NCBI RefSeq assembly: GCF_900148505.1
Contig: NZ_FRXO01000009.1
Coordinates: 1 to 64,000, forward strand
Length of the DNA stretch: 64,000 nucleotides
Reading direction: 5' to 3'
Source of the DNA: Pseudoxanthobacter soli DSM 19599
GTDB taxonomy: Bacteria; Pseudomonadota; Alphaproteobacteria; Rhizobiales; Segnochrobactraceae
A model generated the notes under the pieces. It was not told where the DNA came from and did not search any database. It saw nothing but the letters and a program-made list of their open reading frames with translations. Position numbers and translations under genes: made by a program. This document shows, piece by piece, positions 9,527-19,216 of this stretch (its first letter is position 1; each line of letters begins with the position of its first letter).

Positions 9527-11956
9527 ATGCAGGAAGGACCGGTCTTCGAACCGCCGGGCAAACCGGGATGGGAGGCGCGCTGGACATCGAGCGCCAAGAG
9601 CGCGGTCGGGACGTCGCTGACGGCGGCGAGCCGGGTGTGGTTCACCATCAGCCACGGCATCCTGAACGAGATCTACTATCCGCGCGTCGACACCGCCTGC
9701 ACGCGCGATTTCGGCCTGATCGTGACCGACGGACGCGGCTACTTCTCCGAGGAGAAGCGCGACACCGTGCACGAGATCCGCGCGTTCGAGCCGGGCGTGC
9801 CGGCCTATCGCATCACCAACACCGCGATCGACGGGCGCTATCGCATCCACAAGCGCATCCTGACCGATCCGCGCCGCGACACGCTGCTGCAGGAGATCAC
9901 CTTCGAGGCGCTGAAGGGCACCAACGCCGACTATCACCTCTACGCGCTGATCTCGCCGCACCTCGTCAATGCCGGCGCCAACAACACGGGATGGCTGGAG
10001 GACTACAAGGGTACGCCGATGCTGTTCGCCTCCGGGCGCGGCGGCACGTCGCTCGCGGTGGCCTCCTCGGTGCCGTGGCTCGCCCGCTCGGTCGGCTATG
10101 TCGGGGTGTCGGACGGCTGGCAGGAACTGCACCGCCACAACATTCTCGCCTCGCGCTATCACCGCGCCGAGGACGGCAACATCGCGCTCACCGGCGAGAT
10201 CGACCTCGACCGCGCGGGCGGCCCGTTCGTGCTGTCGCTCGGCTTCGCGTCGCGGCCCGAGGAGGCCGCCCAGCGCGCCCTCGCCTCGCTGCAGGACGGC
10301 TTCAACGCGGTGGCGCGGCGCTATGTGCGCGGCTGGCACGCCTGGCAGGCGACGCTGCTGCCGCTCGACCGCCCGAACGAGAACACCCACCGCACGCCCT
10401 ACCGCACCTCCACCACGGTGCTGGCCGTGCACCAGCCGGTGTCGTTCCCCGGCGCCGCCATCGCCAGCCTGTCGGTGCCATGGGGCTTCAACAAGGGCGA
10501 CGAGGACCTCGGCGGGTACCATCTCGTCTGGCCGCGCGACCTCGTGGAGACGGCGGGCGGATTCCTCGCCGCCGGCGCGGTGGAGGAGGCGCTCTCGATC
10601 CTCGGCTACCTGCAATCGGTGCAGGAGGCGGACGGCCACTGGTCGCAGAATCTCTGGCTCGACGGCACGCCCTACTGGAACGGCGTGCAGATGGACGAAT
10701 GCGCCTTCCCGGTACTCCTGGCGGACCTGCTGAAGCGCGGCGGCCACCTGCCCGGCAACGCCTTCCTGCGCTACGTGCCGATGGTGCGGAAGGCGACCGG
10801 CTATCTCGTCGCCAACGGCCCGGTGACCGGACAGGACCGCTGGGAGGAGGATGCCGGCTATTCGCCGTTCACGCTGGCGGTGGAGATCGCCGCCCTGCTC
10901 GCCGGCGCCGACATTCTGGAGGATGCCGGCCAGACCGACGAGGCGCGCTACCTGCGCGAGACCGCCGACACCTGGAACGACGAGATCGAGCGCTGGACGT
11001 TCGCGACCGAGACAGACCTCTGCGCCGATCTCGGCATCAGCGGCTACTATGTGCGCATCGCGCCGCCGGACACCGCCGATTCCGCCTCGCCGCTCGAAGG
11101 CTACGTGCCGGTGAAGAACCGGCCGCCGGCCGATACCGACCAGCCGGCAAAGCTGCTCATCAGCCCAGACGCCCTCGCGCTCGTGCGCTTCGGCCTGCGG
11201 GCGCCGGACGATCCGCGCATCGTCTCCACCGTCAAGGCCATCGACGCGGTGGTGAAGGTGGACCTGCCGCAGGGGCCGCTCTGGAAGCGCTACAACGGCG
11301 ACGGCTACGGCGAGCACGAGGACGGCAGCCCGTTCGACGGCATCGGCGTCGGCCGGCCGTGGCCGCTGCTGACGGCGGAGCGGGCGCATTACGAGATCGC
11401 CGCCGGGCGGATCGACGTAGCCGAAGCGCTGCTGGCGACGCTGGAGGCGAGCGCCAGCGACGGCGGGATGCTGCCGGAACAGGTCTGGGACGGACCGGAC
11501 ATTCCCGAACGCGAGCTGTTCCGCGGCAAGCCCTCGGGCAGCGCCATGCCGCTGGTGTGGGCGCACGGCGAGCACATCAAGCTGCTGCGCTCGCTGCGCG
11601 ACGGCAAGGTGTTCGACATGCCGCCCCAGCCGGTGCAGCGCTATCAGGTGGAGAAGATGACCTCGCCGGTGCGGCCGTGGCGCTTCAATCACAAACTGCG
11701 CACGCTGCCGGCCGGCAAGCTGCTGCGGATCGAGCTGCCGCGCCCCGCGCGGGTGCGCTGGACCATGGACGACTGGGTCTCGGTGCGCGACGACGACACC
11801 GCCGATCCGGGCTTCGGCATCCACATGGTGGACCTGCCGACCGGGGAAGCCGCGCCGGGCACCGTGGTCGAGTTCACCCTGCAATGGCGCGACAGCGACG
11901 AGTGGCTGAACGCCAACCATCGCGTGGTGATCGACGGCGATCCGCTGCTGATCTGA
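9527..11956 (+). CDS. Glucoamylase-type GH15 glycoside hydrolase (glucan 1,4-alpha-glucosidase)
   Basis: An 809-residue enzyme with an N-terminal beta-sandwich (about 20-300), the GH15 (alpha/alpha)6 barrel (about 300-690, from RTPYRTSTTVLAVHQ) and a C-terminal beta-domain. This layout resembles bacterial glucoamylase and glucodextranase. Catalytic candidates are the Glu pair in QDRWEEDAGYS (Glu440/441, general acid) and Glu651 in GMLPEQVWD (base). The WPRDLVETAGGF segment is also typical. No signal peptide is visible, so it probably acts in the cytoplasm, releasing glucose from alpha-glucans or maltodextrins. The ATG at 9527 follows GAGAGG about eight bases upstream. It stands alone on its strand. 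Confidence 0.9.
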   Translation: MQEGPVFEPPGKPGWEARWTSSAKSAVGTSLTAASRVWFTISHGILNEIYYPRVDTACTRDFGLIVTDGRGYFSEEKRDTVHEIRAFEPGVPAYRITNTAIDGRYRIHKRILTDPRRDTLLQEITFEALKGTNADYHLYALISPHLVNAGANNTGWLEDYKGTPMLFASGRGGTSLAVASSVPWLARSVGYVGVSDGWQELHRHNILASRYHRAEDGNIALTGEIDLDRAGGPFVLSLGFASRPEEAAQRALASLQDGFNAVARRYVRGWHAWQATLLPLDRPNENTHRTPYRTSTTVLAVHQPVSFPGAAIASLSVPWGFNKGDEDLGGYHLVWPRDLVETAGGFLAAGAVEEALSILGYLQSVQEADGHWSQNLWLDGTPYWNGVQMDECAFPVLLADLLKRGGHLPGNAFLRYVPMVRKATGYLVANGPVTGQDRWEEDAGYSPFTLAVEIAALLAGADILEDAGQTDEARYLRETADTWNDEIERWTFATETDLCADLGISGYYVRIAPPDTADSASPLEGYVPVKNRPPADTDQPAKLLISPDALALVRFGLRAPDDPRIVSTVKAIDAVVKVDLPQGPLWKRYNGDGYGEHEDGSPFDGIGVGRPWPLLTAERAHYEIAAGRIDVAEALLATLEASASDGGMLPEQVWDGPDIPERELFRGKPSGSAMPLVWAHGEHIKLLRSLRDGKVFDMPPQPVQRYQVEKMTSPVRPWRFNHKLRTLPAGKLLRIELPRPARVRWTMDDWVSVRDDDTADPGFGIHMVDLPTGEAAPGTVVEFTLQWRDSDEWLNANHRVVIDGDPLLI

Positions 11957-11973
11957 AGCGCGCCACAGGCTGC

Positions 11974-11992
11974 GGCGCCCTTTGCGGGCGCC
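11974..11992. terminator. Hairpin between convergent glucoamylase and GT2 genes
   Basis: Perfect 7-bp stem GGCGCCC / GGGCGCC with loop TTTGC, located 18 bases after the glucoamylase stop and 18 bases after the GT2 stop on the other strand. There is no T-run, so it may be a bidirectional Rho-assisted or weak intrinsic terminator. Confidence 0.45.
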
Positions 11993-12009
11993 CGCCGCCG
12001 GCCGGCCGC

Positions 12010-12966
12010 TCAGCCGGAGACGCGGCGCGGCGGCGTGTCCTTCACGGCGAAGAGCCGGAAGCCGTGCTTCGCCCAGAACCGGAAGGCGGAGGCGGAGAAC
12101 ATCCGCACATGCTTCCAGCCCTTGCGGCCGGCATCGCCACCGTCGTGGACCATGCGGACACCGGCGGCGAAATGAAGCCGCGTCAGCCGCGCGGCGCGCA
12201 GGCTGATGTCGAAATCCTCGAAATAGAGGAAGAAGCGCGGGTCGAACCCGCCGATGGCGCGAAACACCGGCGCGCGGAAGGCCATGAACGCGCCGGTGAC
12301 GATCGGCGGGTCCCACCAGTCGCGGTCGGCCGGCTTGTCCGCCATGGCATAGGCGGCAATCTCGCGGGAAAGACCGCGCCGCAGCCCTGCCGGCAGAAAA
12401 CCACGACCGAACAGCACCGCGAACGACGGATAGCGCTTGCAGAGATGGCTGACGTGACGGGCCGTCGCGCCCTGCCCCGCACCCGCCGCCTCGACGAAGG
12501 CCGGCGTCACGAGACCGGCCTCGGGCTCGCGGGCGAAAACATCGAGAAGCGCGGCGAACGCCTCCGGTTCGTAGACGAGATCGGGGTTCGCCACGATCAG
12601 GATATCGGCGTCGCGGTCGAGAAGCGCGAGATTGTTGGCGGCGCCGAAGCCGACATTGCCGTGCCCGGAGAGGAGGCGGCTGGAGAGGGCGACGCGCCCT
12701 TCGACCCCGCGCCCTTCGCCGCCTGGCGCGAAACGGTCGAGCAGGGCCTGAAGGCGGGCGCGATCCGTGCCGCCGGGCGTGTTGTCGACGAGCGTGAGGT
12801 CGAACGAAACGCCGGGCCAGCGCGACGCGCACACGCAGGCGGCCACCGCGAGGCTTTCCAGCATCGCGACGACGACGTCTTGGGGGGTGTGGAACGTCGT
12901 GACCGCGACGGCGATGCGCGGCGCGGCCGGACCGGCCGGCGGCGCCTGCCGGTCGCCGGCGATCAA
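12010..12966 (-). CDS. GT2 family glycosyltransferase (rhamnosyltransferase WbbL-like)
   Basis: A 318-residue GT-A fold glycosyltransferase. It shows the N-terminal nucleotide-binding strand IAVAVTTFHTPQDV, GHGNVGFGAANNLAL, the donor/metal motif region ILIVANPDLVYEPEAF, and the acceptor segment TGAFMAFRAPVFRAIGGFDPRFFLYFEDFDIS, which is typical of WbbL/RfbN-like rhamnosyltransferases. The only upstream start codon in frame that fits is TTG at 12966. It overlaps the TGA of the preceding HAD gene as TTGA, which suggests translational coupling. With the rml genes nearby, transfer of rhamnose from dTDP-rhamnose to a glycan is plausible but not proven. No membrane segment is visible. Confidence 0.82.
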   Translation of the reverse strand: MIAGDRQAPPAGPAAPRIAVAVTTFHTPQDVVVAMLESLAVAACVCASRWPGVSFDLTLVDNTPGGTDRARLQALLDRFAPGGEGRGVEGRVALSSRLLSGHGNVGFGAANNLALLDRDADILIVANPDLVYEPEAFAALLDVFAREPEAGLVTPAFVEAAGAGQGATARHVSHLCKRYPSFAVLFGRGFLPAGLRRGLSREIAAYAMADKPADRDWWDPPIVTGAFMAFRAPVFRAIGGFDPRFFLYFEDFDISLRAARLTRLHFAAGVRMVHDGGDAGRKGWKHVRMFSASAFRFWAKHGFRLFAVKDTPPRRVSG

Positions 12967-13589
12967 GCCACGCGCTCGACGATGTCGGTCATGCGGTGGA
13001 ACACCTCGACGGGCGAGCGCGCGGCGAGCGCGTCGATCCGGGTGTAGCCCCAGGCCACCGCGCCGAAGGGGATGTCGTAGGCGGCGGCGGCATCCATGTC
13101 GCGGATCTCATCGCCGATGCTGAGCACCTCGCGCGGGTGGACGCCGGCCTGCTGCAGCACCTTGCGGAACTTGCTCTTCTTGCCGAACATCGAGGCGCCG
13201 CACTGGTAGTAGCGGATCAGCGACGACAGCTCCGGCCCGAGGATCTTGCGGACGTTGGCCTCGGTGTTCGAGGTGACGACGGCAAGCGTCACGCCGCGGG
13301 ACGCGAGGTCCATCAGCACCTCGCGCACGCCCTCGAACAGTGGGATGAGGTGGCTGTCGCGGTCGGCGAGCTGACGCAGATGCATGGTGATGCGCGGCAG
13401 CTTCCAGAGCGGAATGCCGTGGATCTCGATCAGCTTGCGGGCGCTCAGCGCGCGAAGCCGGTCGATCTCCGCCCGGTCGACGCGCTTGAAGCTGTAGCGG
13501 TCCGCGACCCCATCGACGATGTCCAGGAACCACGGCATCGAATCGGCGAGGGTGCCGTCGAAGTCGAAGATCACCAGCTTGTATTTCAT
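12963..13589 (-). CDS. HAD-IA family phosphatase (phosphoglycolate phosphatase-like)
   Basis: A protein of about 208 residues beginning MKYKLVIFDFDGTLADS, the HAD motif I with both aspartates. Motif II is in VVTSNTEANV, motif III is the lysine region FGKKSKFRKVL, and motif IV is SIGDEIRDMDAA. A small alpha-helical cap lies between motifs I and II. It is cytoplasmic. The substrate is unknown; Gph-like enzymes act on phosphoglycolate or sugar phosphates. I chose ATG 13589, but an ATG five codons upstream (13604) is possible and neither has a good ribosome-binding site. Its stop overlaps the start of the GT2 gene, so the two form a unit. Confidence 0.82.
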   Translation of the reverse strand: MKYKLVIFDFDGTLADSMPWFLDIVDGVADRYSFKRVDRAEIDRLRALSARKLIEIHGIPLWKLPRITMHLRQLADRDSHLIPLFEGVREVLMDLASRGVTLAVVTSNTEANVRKILGPELSSLIRYYQCGASMFGKKSKFRKVLQQAGVHPREVLSIGDEIRDMDAAAAYDIPFGAVAWGYTRIDALAARSPVEVFHRMTDIVERVA

Positions 13590-13894
13590 GCCTGCTCGTC
13601 GCATCCGGCTTCGTCCGCATCGGGAATGCGAGACGTTTCCCTTTCGAAACGCAAGCCCCCGATTCTGTCACTGAACATGACGCGGCGCCTTTAGGCAATC
13701 TCTCCCTGCCGATGCGGGACATTCGCCCACAAGCCCGTCGCGCCGGCCGCCGCACTTTGCTATGAGGGAAACGGCTGAAATTTTCGTGGCTTAGGATCGC
13801 CGCGCGGGGTTCGGGAGACATCGGTGAGCCGGGATACGCTGCAACTTGCCGCATCGCTGTGGCGACGGCGCCAGTCGAATCGGCAGGCTACGCC
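13590..13894. other. Divergent intergenic region with likely promoters
   Basis: About 305 bases between the minus-strand HAD gene and the plus-strand epimerase gene. There is no supportable coding sequence. A less GC-rich part near 13755-13795 is the best place for promoters, but I could not assign -35/-10 boxes. Confidence 0.4.
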
Positions 13895-14869
13895 ATGCTG
13901 GCGCTGACCGGGGCGAGCGGCTTCGTCGGGCGCGCGATCCGCCGCCGGGTCGCCGGCGACGGCGTCGCCGTGCGCCTTCTCACCCGCGCCGACATGCCGG
14001 CCTCCGACAACGAGACCGTGGTGGCGGTGGGCGACTTCATGGCGGTCGGCTGCGATTTCGCGGGCGCGCTCGCGGGCGTCTCGACCGTCGTTCACGCCGC
14101 GGCGGCCAATGCCGCTGCCGCCAGCGACGACGACGCGGCGTTCCAGGCGGCGAATGTGGACGTGACGGCACGGCTCGCCGAGGCCGCGGCGCGCGCGGGC
14201 GTGCGGCGGATCGTGCTTCTGTCCTCGATCAAGGCGCGGGGCGAGCGCAGCCACCCCGAACGGCCGCTGAAGGCGGACGAGCCGCCGGCGCCGGAAGACG
14301 CCTATGGCCGCTCGAAGCTCGGCGCCGAACGGGTGCTGCGCGAGGCGTGCGAACGCCACGGCATCGAAGGAATCGCGCTGCGCGCACCGCTGGTCTACGG
14401 ACCGGGGGTGACGGGCAATTTCCGCCTGCTGCTCGCGCTCGCCGGGAGCGGAATGCCGCTGCCGTTCGGCGCCATCCGCAACCGGCGCAGCCTGATCCAC
14501 GTCGACAACCTCGCCGACGCCGTGGTGCGGGCGGCGACCGCGCCGTTCCCGGGCGCGGCGCGGCCGGCCTTCGCCGTCTATCAGGTCAAGGACGACACCG
14601 ACCCCTCGACCCCGGAGCTGCTGCGCGGGCTCGCCGCCGGTGTCGGCCGCAGGCCGGTGCTGCTGCCGGTGCCAGCCGGGCCGATGTTCGCCTTGGCGCG
14701 CGCGCTTGGACGCGCCGGTCAGGCGGACCGCCTCCTCGGCTCGCTCGTGCTCGACGACGCGCCGTTCCGCCGCGACTTCGGCTGGCAGCCGCCGGTCTCC
14801 CAGGCGGACGGACTGGCCGAGACGGCACGATGGTTTCGCGACCTTCGCCGGGCGGGCGGGCGGCGATGA
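13895..14869 (+). CDS. NAD-dependent epimerase/reductase of the WbpV/GalE-like SDR group
   Basis: An extended SDR of about 324 residues acting on a nucleotide sugar. It has the Rossmann motif TGASGFVGRAI near the N-terminus, LLSSIKARGERS with the catalytic serine, and the YGRSK catalytic Tyr-x3-Lys. The PPAPEDAYGRSKLGAERVL block is typical of WbpV/WbpK-like 4-ketoreductases that make N-acetyl-fucosamine or quinovosamine precursors. I prefer ATG 13895 because AGG lies seven bases upstream and the protein then starts at the first beta-strand; a GTG at 13859 would add 12 residues. It is followed by the RgpF-like glycosyltransferase gene 78 bases on. The exact sugar is not determinable. Confidence 0.8.
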   Translation: MLALTGASGFVGRAIRRRVAGDGVAVRLLTRADMPASDNETVVAVGDFMAVGCDFAGALAGVSTVVHAAAANAAAASDDDAAFQAANVDVTARLAEAAARAGVRRIVLLSSIKARGERSHPERPLKADEPPAPEDAYGRSKLGAERVLREACERHGIEGIALRAPLVYGPGVTGNFRLLLALAGSGMPLPFGAIRNRRSLIHVDNLADAVVRAATAPFPGAARPAFAVYQVKDDTDPSTPELLRGLAAGVGRRPVLLPVPAGPMFALARALGRAGQADRLLGSLVLDDAPFRRDFGWQPPVSQADGLAETARWFRDLRRAGGRR

Positions 14870-14947
14870 AAGGCCGGCGCCGCAGCCGGGCCGCGACTAT
14901 CCAGTCCCGGCCCGTTCTGCTACACGCGCGCCCATGAGAGTGCGCCG

Positions 14948-17221
14948 ATGACCAAGAAGACCCCTTCCCGCGCCGAACGCCCCGGACGCCGCCGCAACCT
15001 GCTGGAGACGGCGGTGCGCGTCGTCGCGCTCGGGTTCTGGTGGACGGTGACGGGGCAGTTGAAGAAGCGGCTGAGCTACCGCGCCAATCTCTACCGGAGC
15101 ATGCCGTCGGAAGCCTACCGGCTGCCGCGGCTGTTCAACGCCGACGGCACGCTGGCCGGCTGGACGCCGCCGCTGGAAGCCGACGCGGTGTTCATGGTGC
15201 CGTTCGGCTACAAGCCGGTGCTGGCGAAGACGCCGCGCATCGCCGTGGTGTGCCCGACCTTCTATTCCGACCTCGCCGCCGACATCGCTGAGAGCCTGCG
15301 GGCCATTCCGGTTCCGTTCGACTGCTTCCTGTCGACCGATACCGAGGACAAGGCCGCCGAGATCCGCACCGCGTTCTCCAAGGACTGGACCGCCGGGGCC
15401 GTCGACGTGCGGGTGATGCCGAACCGCGGCCGCGATATCGGCCCGAAGCTCGCCGGCTTCCACGACATCTACGACAACTACGATTATGTGCTGTTCCTGC
15501 ATTCGAAGCGGTCCACCCACGCCGCGACCGGCAGCGACTGGCGGCGCTATCTGTTCGCCACGCTGATCGGCTCGCCCGAGATCGTCACGAGCGTTCTCGC
15601 CGCGTTCGAGCGCGATCCGATGCTCGGCATGATCTTTCCGCAGCACTGGCGGCGCGTGTCCGGCAGCATCCACTGGGCCTACAACTATCCGCTCGGCCAC
15701 GAGCTCGGCCGCCGACTGGGCTTCGAGATCGAGCAGGACCGCATCCTGGAATTTCCCGCGGGCTCGATGTTCTGGCTGCGCGCCGCGGCGCTGAAGCCGC
15801 TGCTCGACCTCGGCCTCGGCTTCGACGACTTCCCCGAGGAGAAGGGGCAGGTCGACGGCACCATCGCCCACGCCATCGAGCGGCTGATGCTCTATTCGTG
15901 CGAGGGCGCCGGCTTCACCTGGGCGAAGATCGCCGACCCCGCCCTGTTGCGGACGCCCTCGACCAAGGTGGAGATTGCGGACGAGCGCGCGCTCGACACC
16001 GCGCTGCGGACCCGCGCGGTGCTGATCACCTGCGCAGCGAGCGCCGGACCCTCGACGCTCGAACTCGACGATCCCCGGCTCCAGCCGCTGCGCTTCACGC
16101 CGGACGACGGCACCGCGCCGCGCCTCACGCTGATCGTCTCCGAGCGGCCGGAGAACGGCATCGGCACCCGGCGCGCAACCGTGCTCGACCTGTTCGAGCG
16201 GATCGGCCGCATCAAGGGGCTGAAGCTGCGCATTCTCGCCTGCGGCGAGGAGGACGAGGCCTGGATCGGCGCCCTGCGGGCGCGCTATGCGACCGATGCC
16301 GACCGCGGACGGCCGGAGATCGTCGTCGTGCCGCCGGGCCTTCGCCGCTGGACCCGGCTGATGGTGCAGGCGCAGGAATGCTTCGTCGCCGACACCTGGC
16401 AGGACGCGGCGGCGGCGCTCTCGCTCATCGACGACCAGCGCCGGTTCTTCCGCCGTGGCGGACGCCTCGTCTACGACGTGCTGGACGTCACGACCGCTTC
16501 GGCGGGCACGCCGGAGCGCGCGTTCGCCGAACGGCTGCTCATGCGCGGCGAGGACGTGGTCGCGCTCGTCGGCTCGGCCGCGCTCGGGGCGGCGCTGTCG
16601 TCGGGCGGCTATCGCTTCCGCGACCAGATCTTCCTGCGGCCGGCCTGGACCGCGCCCGCCGCCGCTGCGTCGGCGGCGAAGGCGGAGGGGCCGCCGGCGA
16701 TCGTGGTGCCGTGGCGCCCGAAGGCCGATCCGGACGGCGCGAAGCTGGTGGTGGCCGCGCTCGACCGCTGGCAGCGCCGGCAGCCGTTCGCCGCCGCGCC
16801 GTGGGAAATCCGCGGGCTCGGCGAGGCAGGGGCCGATGTCGCCCTGCCCTCCGGCGTCCGTATCCGCCTGCTCGGCACGCCGGACGCGGAGGCTTATGGC
16901 GAGGCGCTGCGCCGGGCGCGGGCCGGACTGGTGCCGCAGCTTTCGCTCGTCGACGAGGCGATGGCGCTGGAGATGGCGGCGTGCGGCCTCAAAGTCGCGA
17001 CCAACCGGCTCGCGGGCTGCGATCCCGCGCGGGCCGGCGCCGCGTTCGCGGTGGCGCCGAGCCCCTCGGCCCACGACCTCGCGGCGGCGCTGTCGCACGC
17101 GACCGAGGCCGCGCTGCGGCAGGATAGCGGCGAGACGGCCGCGCGCGACCTCGCCGAGCGGGTGTTCGCGTCGGGGGACCAGATGGAACAGGCGGCGCGC
17201 TGGGTTTCGGCGCAGCTCTAA
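14948..17221 (+). CDS. Rhamnan synthesis protein F (RgpF)-like glycosyltransferase
   Basis: A large 757-residue cytoplasmic protein. Residues about 60-320 match the RgpF/rhamnan-synthesis-F family: IAVVCPTFYSDLAADIAESL, NRGRDIGPKLAGF, YDYVLFLHSKRSTH and the WLRAAALKPL segment. Residues about 360-755 look like a GT-B-type second transferase region (LIVSERPENGIGTRRATVLDLF; EMAACGLKVATNR), as in WsaF-like rhamnosyltransferases. It probably polymerises or decorates a rhamnose-containing polysaccharide from dTDP-L-rhamnose. A GAGAG seven bases before the ATG supports this start. It is convergent with rmlA. The number of catalytic activities is unknown. Confidence 0.82.
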   Translation: MTKKTPSRAERPGRRRNLLETAVRVVALGFWWTVTGQLKKRLSYRANLYRSMPSEAYRLPRLFNADGTLAGWTPPLEADAVFMVPFGYKPVLAKTPRIAVVCPTFYSDLAADIAESLRAIPVPFDCFLSTDTEDKAAEIRTAFSKDWTAGAVDVRVMPNRGRDIGPKLAGFHDIYDNYDYVLFLHSKRSTHAATGSDWRRYLFATLIGSPEIVTSVLAAFERDPMLGMIFPQHWRRVSGSIHWAYNYPLGHELGRRLGFEIEQDRILEFPAGSMFWLRAAALKPLLDLGLGFDDFPEEKGQVDGTIAHAIERLMLYSCEGAGFTWAKIADPALLRTPSTKVEIADERALDTALRTRAVLITCAASAGPSTLELDDPRLQPLRFTPDDGTAPRLTLIVSERPENGIGTRRATVLDLFERIGRIKGLKLRILACGEEDEAWIGALRARYATDADRGRPEIVVVPPGLRRWTRLMVQAQECFVADTWQDAAAALSLIDDQRRFFRRGGRLVYDVLDVTTASAGTPERAFAERLLMRGEDVVALVGSAALGAALSSGGYRFRDQIFLRPAWTAPAAAASAAKAEGPPAIVVPWRPKADPDGAKLVVAALDRWQRRQPFAAAPWEIRGLGEAGADVALPSGVRIRLLGTPDAEAYGEALRRARAGLVPQLSLVDEAMALEMAACGLKVATNRLAGCDPARAGAAFAVAPSPSAHDLAAALSHATEAALRQDSGETAARDLAERVFASGDQMEQAARWVSAQL

Positions 17222-17296
17222 GGGGCGCCGCACGGGAGCCGCGTCCCGGCGCGCGCGGTCACGCGCAGGTCGGACGACGTCTTCCCAGACCGCCTC

Positions 17297-18169
17297 TCAG
17301 ACCGCTTCTTCGGCGATGCGGATGAGATATTTGCCGTAGTCGCTCTTGCCGAGGGTCTGGCCGAGTTTGAGCAGCCGCTCGCGGTCGATCAGGCCCATGG
17401 AGAAGGCGACCTCTTCCGGGCTCGAAATGCGCAGGCCCTGGCGCTTTTCCAGCGTGCGCACGAAGGTCGCCGCATCGACGAGGCTGTCGTGGGTGCCGGT
17501 GTCGAGCCACGCGTAGCCGCGCCCCATCTTCTCGACATGGAGCTGGCCGCGTTCGAGATAGGCGCGGTTGACGTCGGTGATCTCAAGTTCGCCGCGCGGG
17601 GACGGCTTCAGGTTGGCGGCGATATCGACCACCTGCTGATCGTAGAAATAGAGGCCCGTGACCGCCCAGTTGGAGCGCGGCTGCGCCGGCTTCTCCTCGA
17701 TCGACAGCGCCTGGCCGGCCTTGTCGAACTCGACGATGCCGTAGCGCTCGGGGTCGTTGACATAATAGGCGAACACGGTGGCACCGACCGGGCGCGTGCT
17801 CGCCGGCTGCAGGAGCTGCGGCAGGCCGTGGCCGTAGAAGATGTTGTCGCCGAGGATGAGCGCCGACGAGCCGCCCTGCACGAAATCCGCGCCGATGACG
17901 AAGGCCTGGGCGAGACCGTCCGGGCTCGGCTGCTCGGCATAGGAGAACGACAGGCCCCACTGATTGCCGTCGCCGAGAAGGCGCTGGAACTGCGGCAGGT
18001 CGTGGGGCGTCGAGATGATCAGGATCTCGGTGATCCCCGCCCGCATCAGCACGCAGAGCGGATAATAGATCATCGGCTTGTCGTAGACCGGCATCAATTG
18101 CTTGGAGGTCACGAGCGTCAGCGGATGCAGGCGCGTTCCGCTGCCGCCGGCGAGGATGATGCCTTTCAT
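17297..18169 (-). CDS. rmlA: Glucose-1-phosphate thymidylyltransferase
   Basis: First step of dTDP-L-rhamnose synthesis: dTTP plus glucose-1-phosphate gives dTDP-glucose. The 290 residues are the standard length. [13 protein letters not shown], the nucleotide-binding signature, is at residues 6-18; [24 protein letters not shown] and [20 protein letters not shown] are all family motifs. It is the last gene of the minus-strand series rmlC, rmlB, rmlD, rmlA and lies 138 bases after the rmlD stop, so it could have its own promoter. Confidence 0.96.
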   Translation of the reverse strand: MKGIILAGGSGTRLHPLTLVTSKQLMPVYDKPMIYYPLCVLMRAGITEILIISTPHDLPQFQRLLGDGNQWGLSFSYAEQPSPDGLAQAFVIGADFVQGGSSALILGDNIFYGHGLPQLLQPASTRPVGATVFAYYVNDPERYGIVEFDKAGQALSIEEKPAQPRSNWAVTGLYFYDQQVVDIAANLKPSPRGELEITDVNRAYLERGQLHVEKMGRGYAWLDTGTHDSLVDAATFVRTLEKRQGLRISSPEEVAFSMGLIDRERLLKLGQTLGKSDYGKYLIRIAEEAV

Positions 18170-18307
18170 GGGGTGTTCTCCGAAGTCTTCCGAGGCGGGG
18201 CCCGGAGCCGGGCCGGAAAGCCGCCCGCCGGCGGGTGCGTTCAGTCTGATGGCACCGTCCGGCGCACGGGCTCGCCGTGCCGCCGGCCGGTCACGGCATC
18301 GGCGGGA

Positions 18308-19216
18308 TCACGTCTCCACGAGAAGCCGGTCGAGGCAGGTCGCGAGCGACGCCTGCCACGGCGGCAGGCCGACGCCGTGAAGCCGGGCGAGCCGGCCGCA
18401 CTCGAGGCGGGAATTGGCGGGCCGGCGCGCCGGGGTCGGATAATCGGCCGTGCCGATGCGGACCACCGCGGGCGCGCGGCCGCCGCGCGCGGCCGACAGC
18501 GCGAAGATCGCTTCGGCGAACGACGCCCAGTCGGTCTCGGCCGATCCGGCCATGTGGAACACGCCACGCAGATCCGCCTCGTCCGGCCGCGTGACGAGAT
18601 TGCGCGCGACCGCGATCACGGCGGCGGCGATGTCGGGAGCATAGGTCGGGCAGCCCTGCTGGTCGGCGACGACGCGGAGTTCGTCGCGCGTGGCGCCGAG
18701 CGCCAGCATGGTGCGCACGAAGTTCTTGCCGTAGGGCGCGTAGACCCAGGCCGTCCTGAGCACGGCGTGGTTCGGAGTGGCGGCGGCGACCGCCTGCTCG
18801 CCCGCGAGCTTGGAGGCGCCGTAGACCCCGGTCGGGCCGACCGGATCGTCCTCGACATAAGGCGCGGGCTTGGTGCCGTCGAACACGTAGTCGGTGGAGA
18901 TCTGGAGAACGGGCACGCCGAGGCCGGCGGCAGCGGCGGCGACCGCACCGGCACCGGCGGCGTTGATGGCGAACGCCCGCTCCGGCTCCTTTTCCGCCTG
19001 GTCGACGGCGGTGTAGGCGGCGGCGTTGACGACCGCGTCCGGGCGCGCGGCCGCGATCGCGGCGGCAACCGAAGCCGGGTTTTCGAGATCGAGGTCCGGC
19101 CGCCCGAGAGGGATGACCGTCACACCGGCCGCGGGCGCCGCATCGAGCAGCGCGCGGACGACCTGGCCCTCGCGGCCGGTGACGGCAAGGCGCAGGGGAG
19201 AGGACGGCCCGCTCAA
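18308..19216 (-). CDS. rmlD: dTDP-4-dehydrorhamnose reductase
   Basis: Last step of dTDP-L-rhamnose synthesis, an NAD(P)H-dependent SDR of about 302 residues. It shows the nucleotide-binding [12 protein letters not shown], the ISTDYVFDG motif, and the YGASK catalytic Tyr-x3-Lys. The start is TTG at 19216: it has GGAGG exactly seven bases upstream, and its TTGA overlaps the stop of rmlB. The open frame upstream lies inside rmlB and has no homology. Overlap with rmlB indicates translational coupling. Confidence 0.93.
   Translation of the reverse strand: MSGPSSPLRLAVTGREGQVVRALLDAAPAAGVTVIPLGRPDLDLENPASVAAAIAAARPDAVVNAAAYTAVDQAEKEPERAFAINAAGAGAVAAAAAGLGVPVLQISTDYVFDGTKPAPYVEDDPVGPTGVYGASKLAGEQAVAAATPNHAVLRTAWVYAPYGKNFVRTMLALGATRDELRVVADQQGCPTYAPDIAAAVIAVARNLVTRPDEADLRGVFHMAGSAETDWASFAEAIFALSAARGGRAPAVVRIGTADYPTPARRPANSRLECGRLARLHGVGLPPWQASLATCLDRLLVET

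Noticed and set aside
7933-13047. A 5.1-kb open frame on the plus strand and a 3.7-kb one on the minus strand (9137-12832) across the same region
   Set aside because: They run antisense or out of frame to gnd, the glucoamylase gene, the GT2 gene and HAD genes with clear families. The translations are low-complexity and arginine/alanine-rich, a known effect of strong GC bias at third codon positions.
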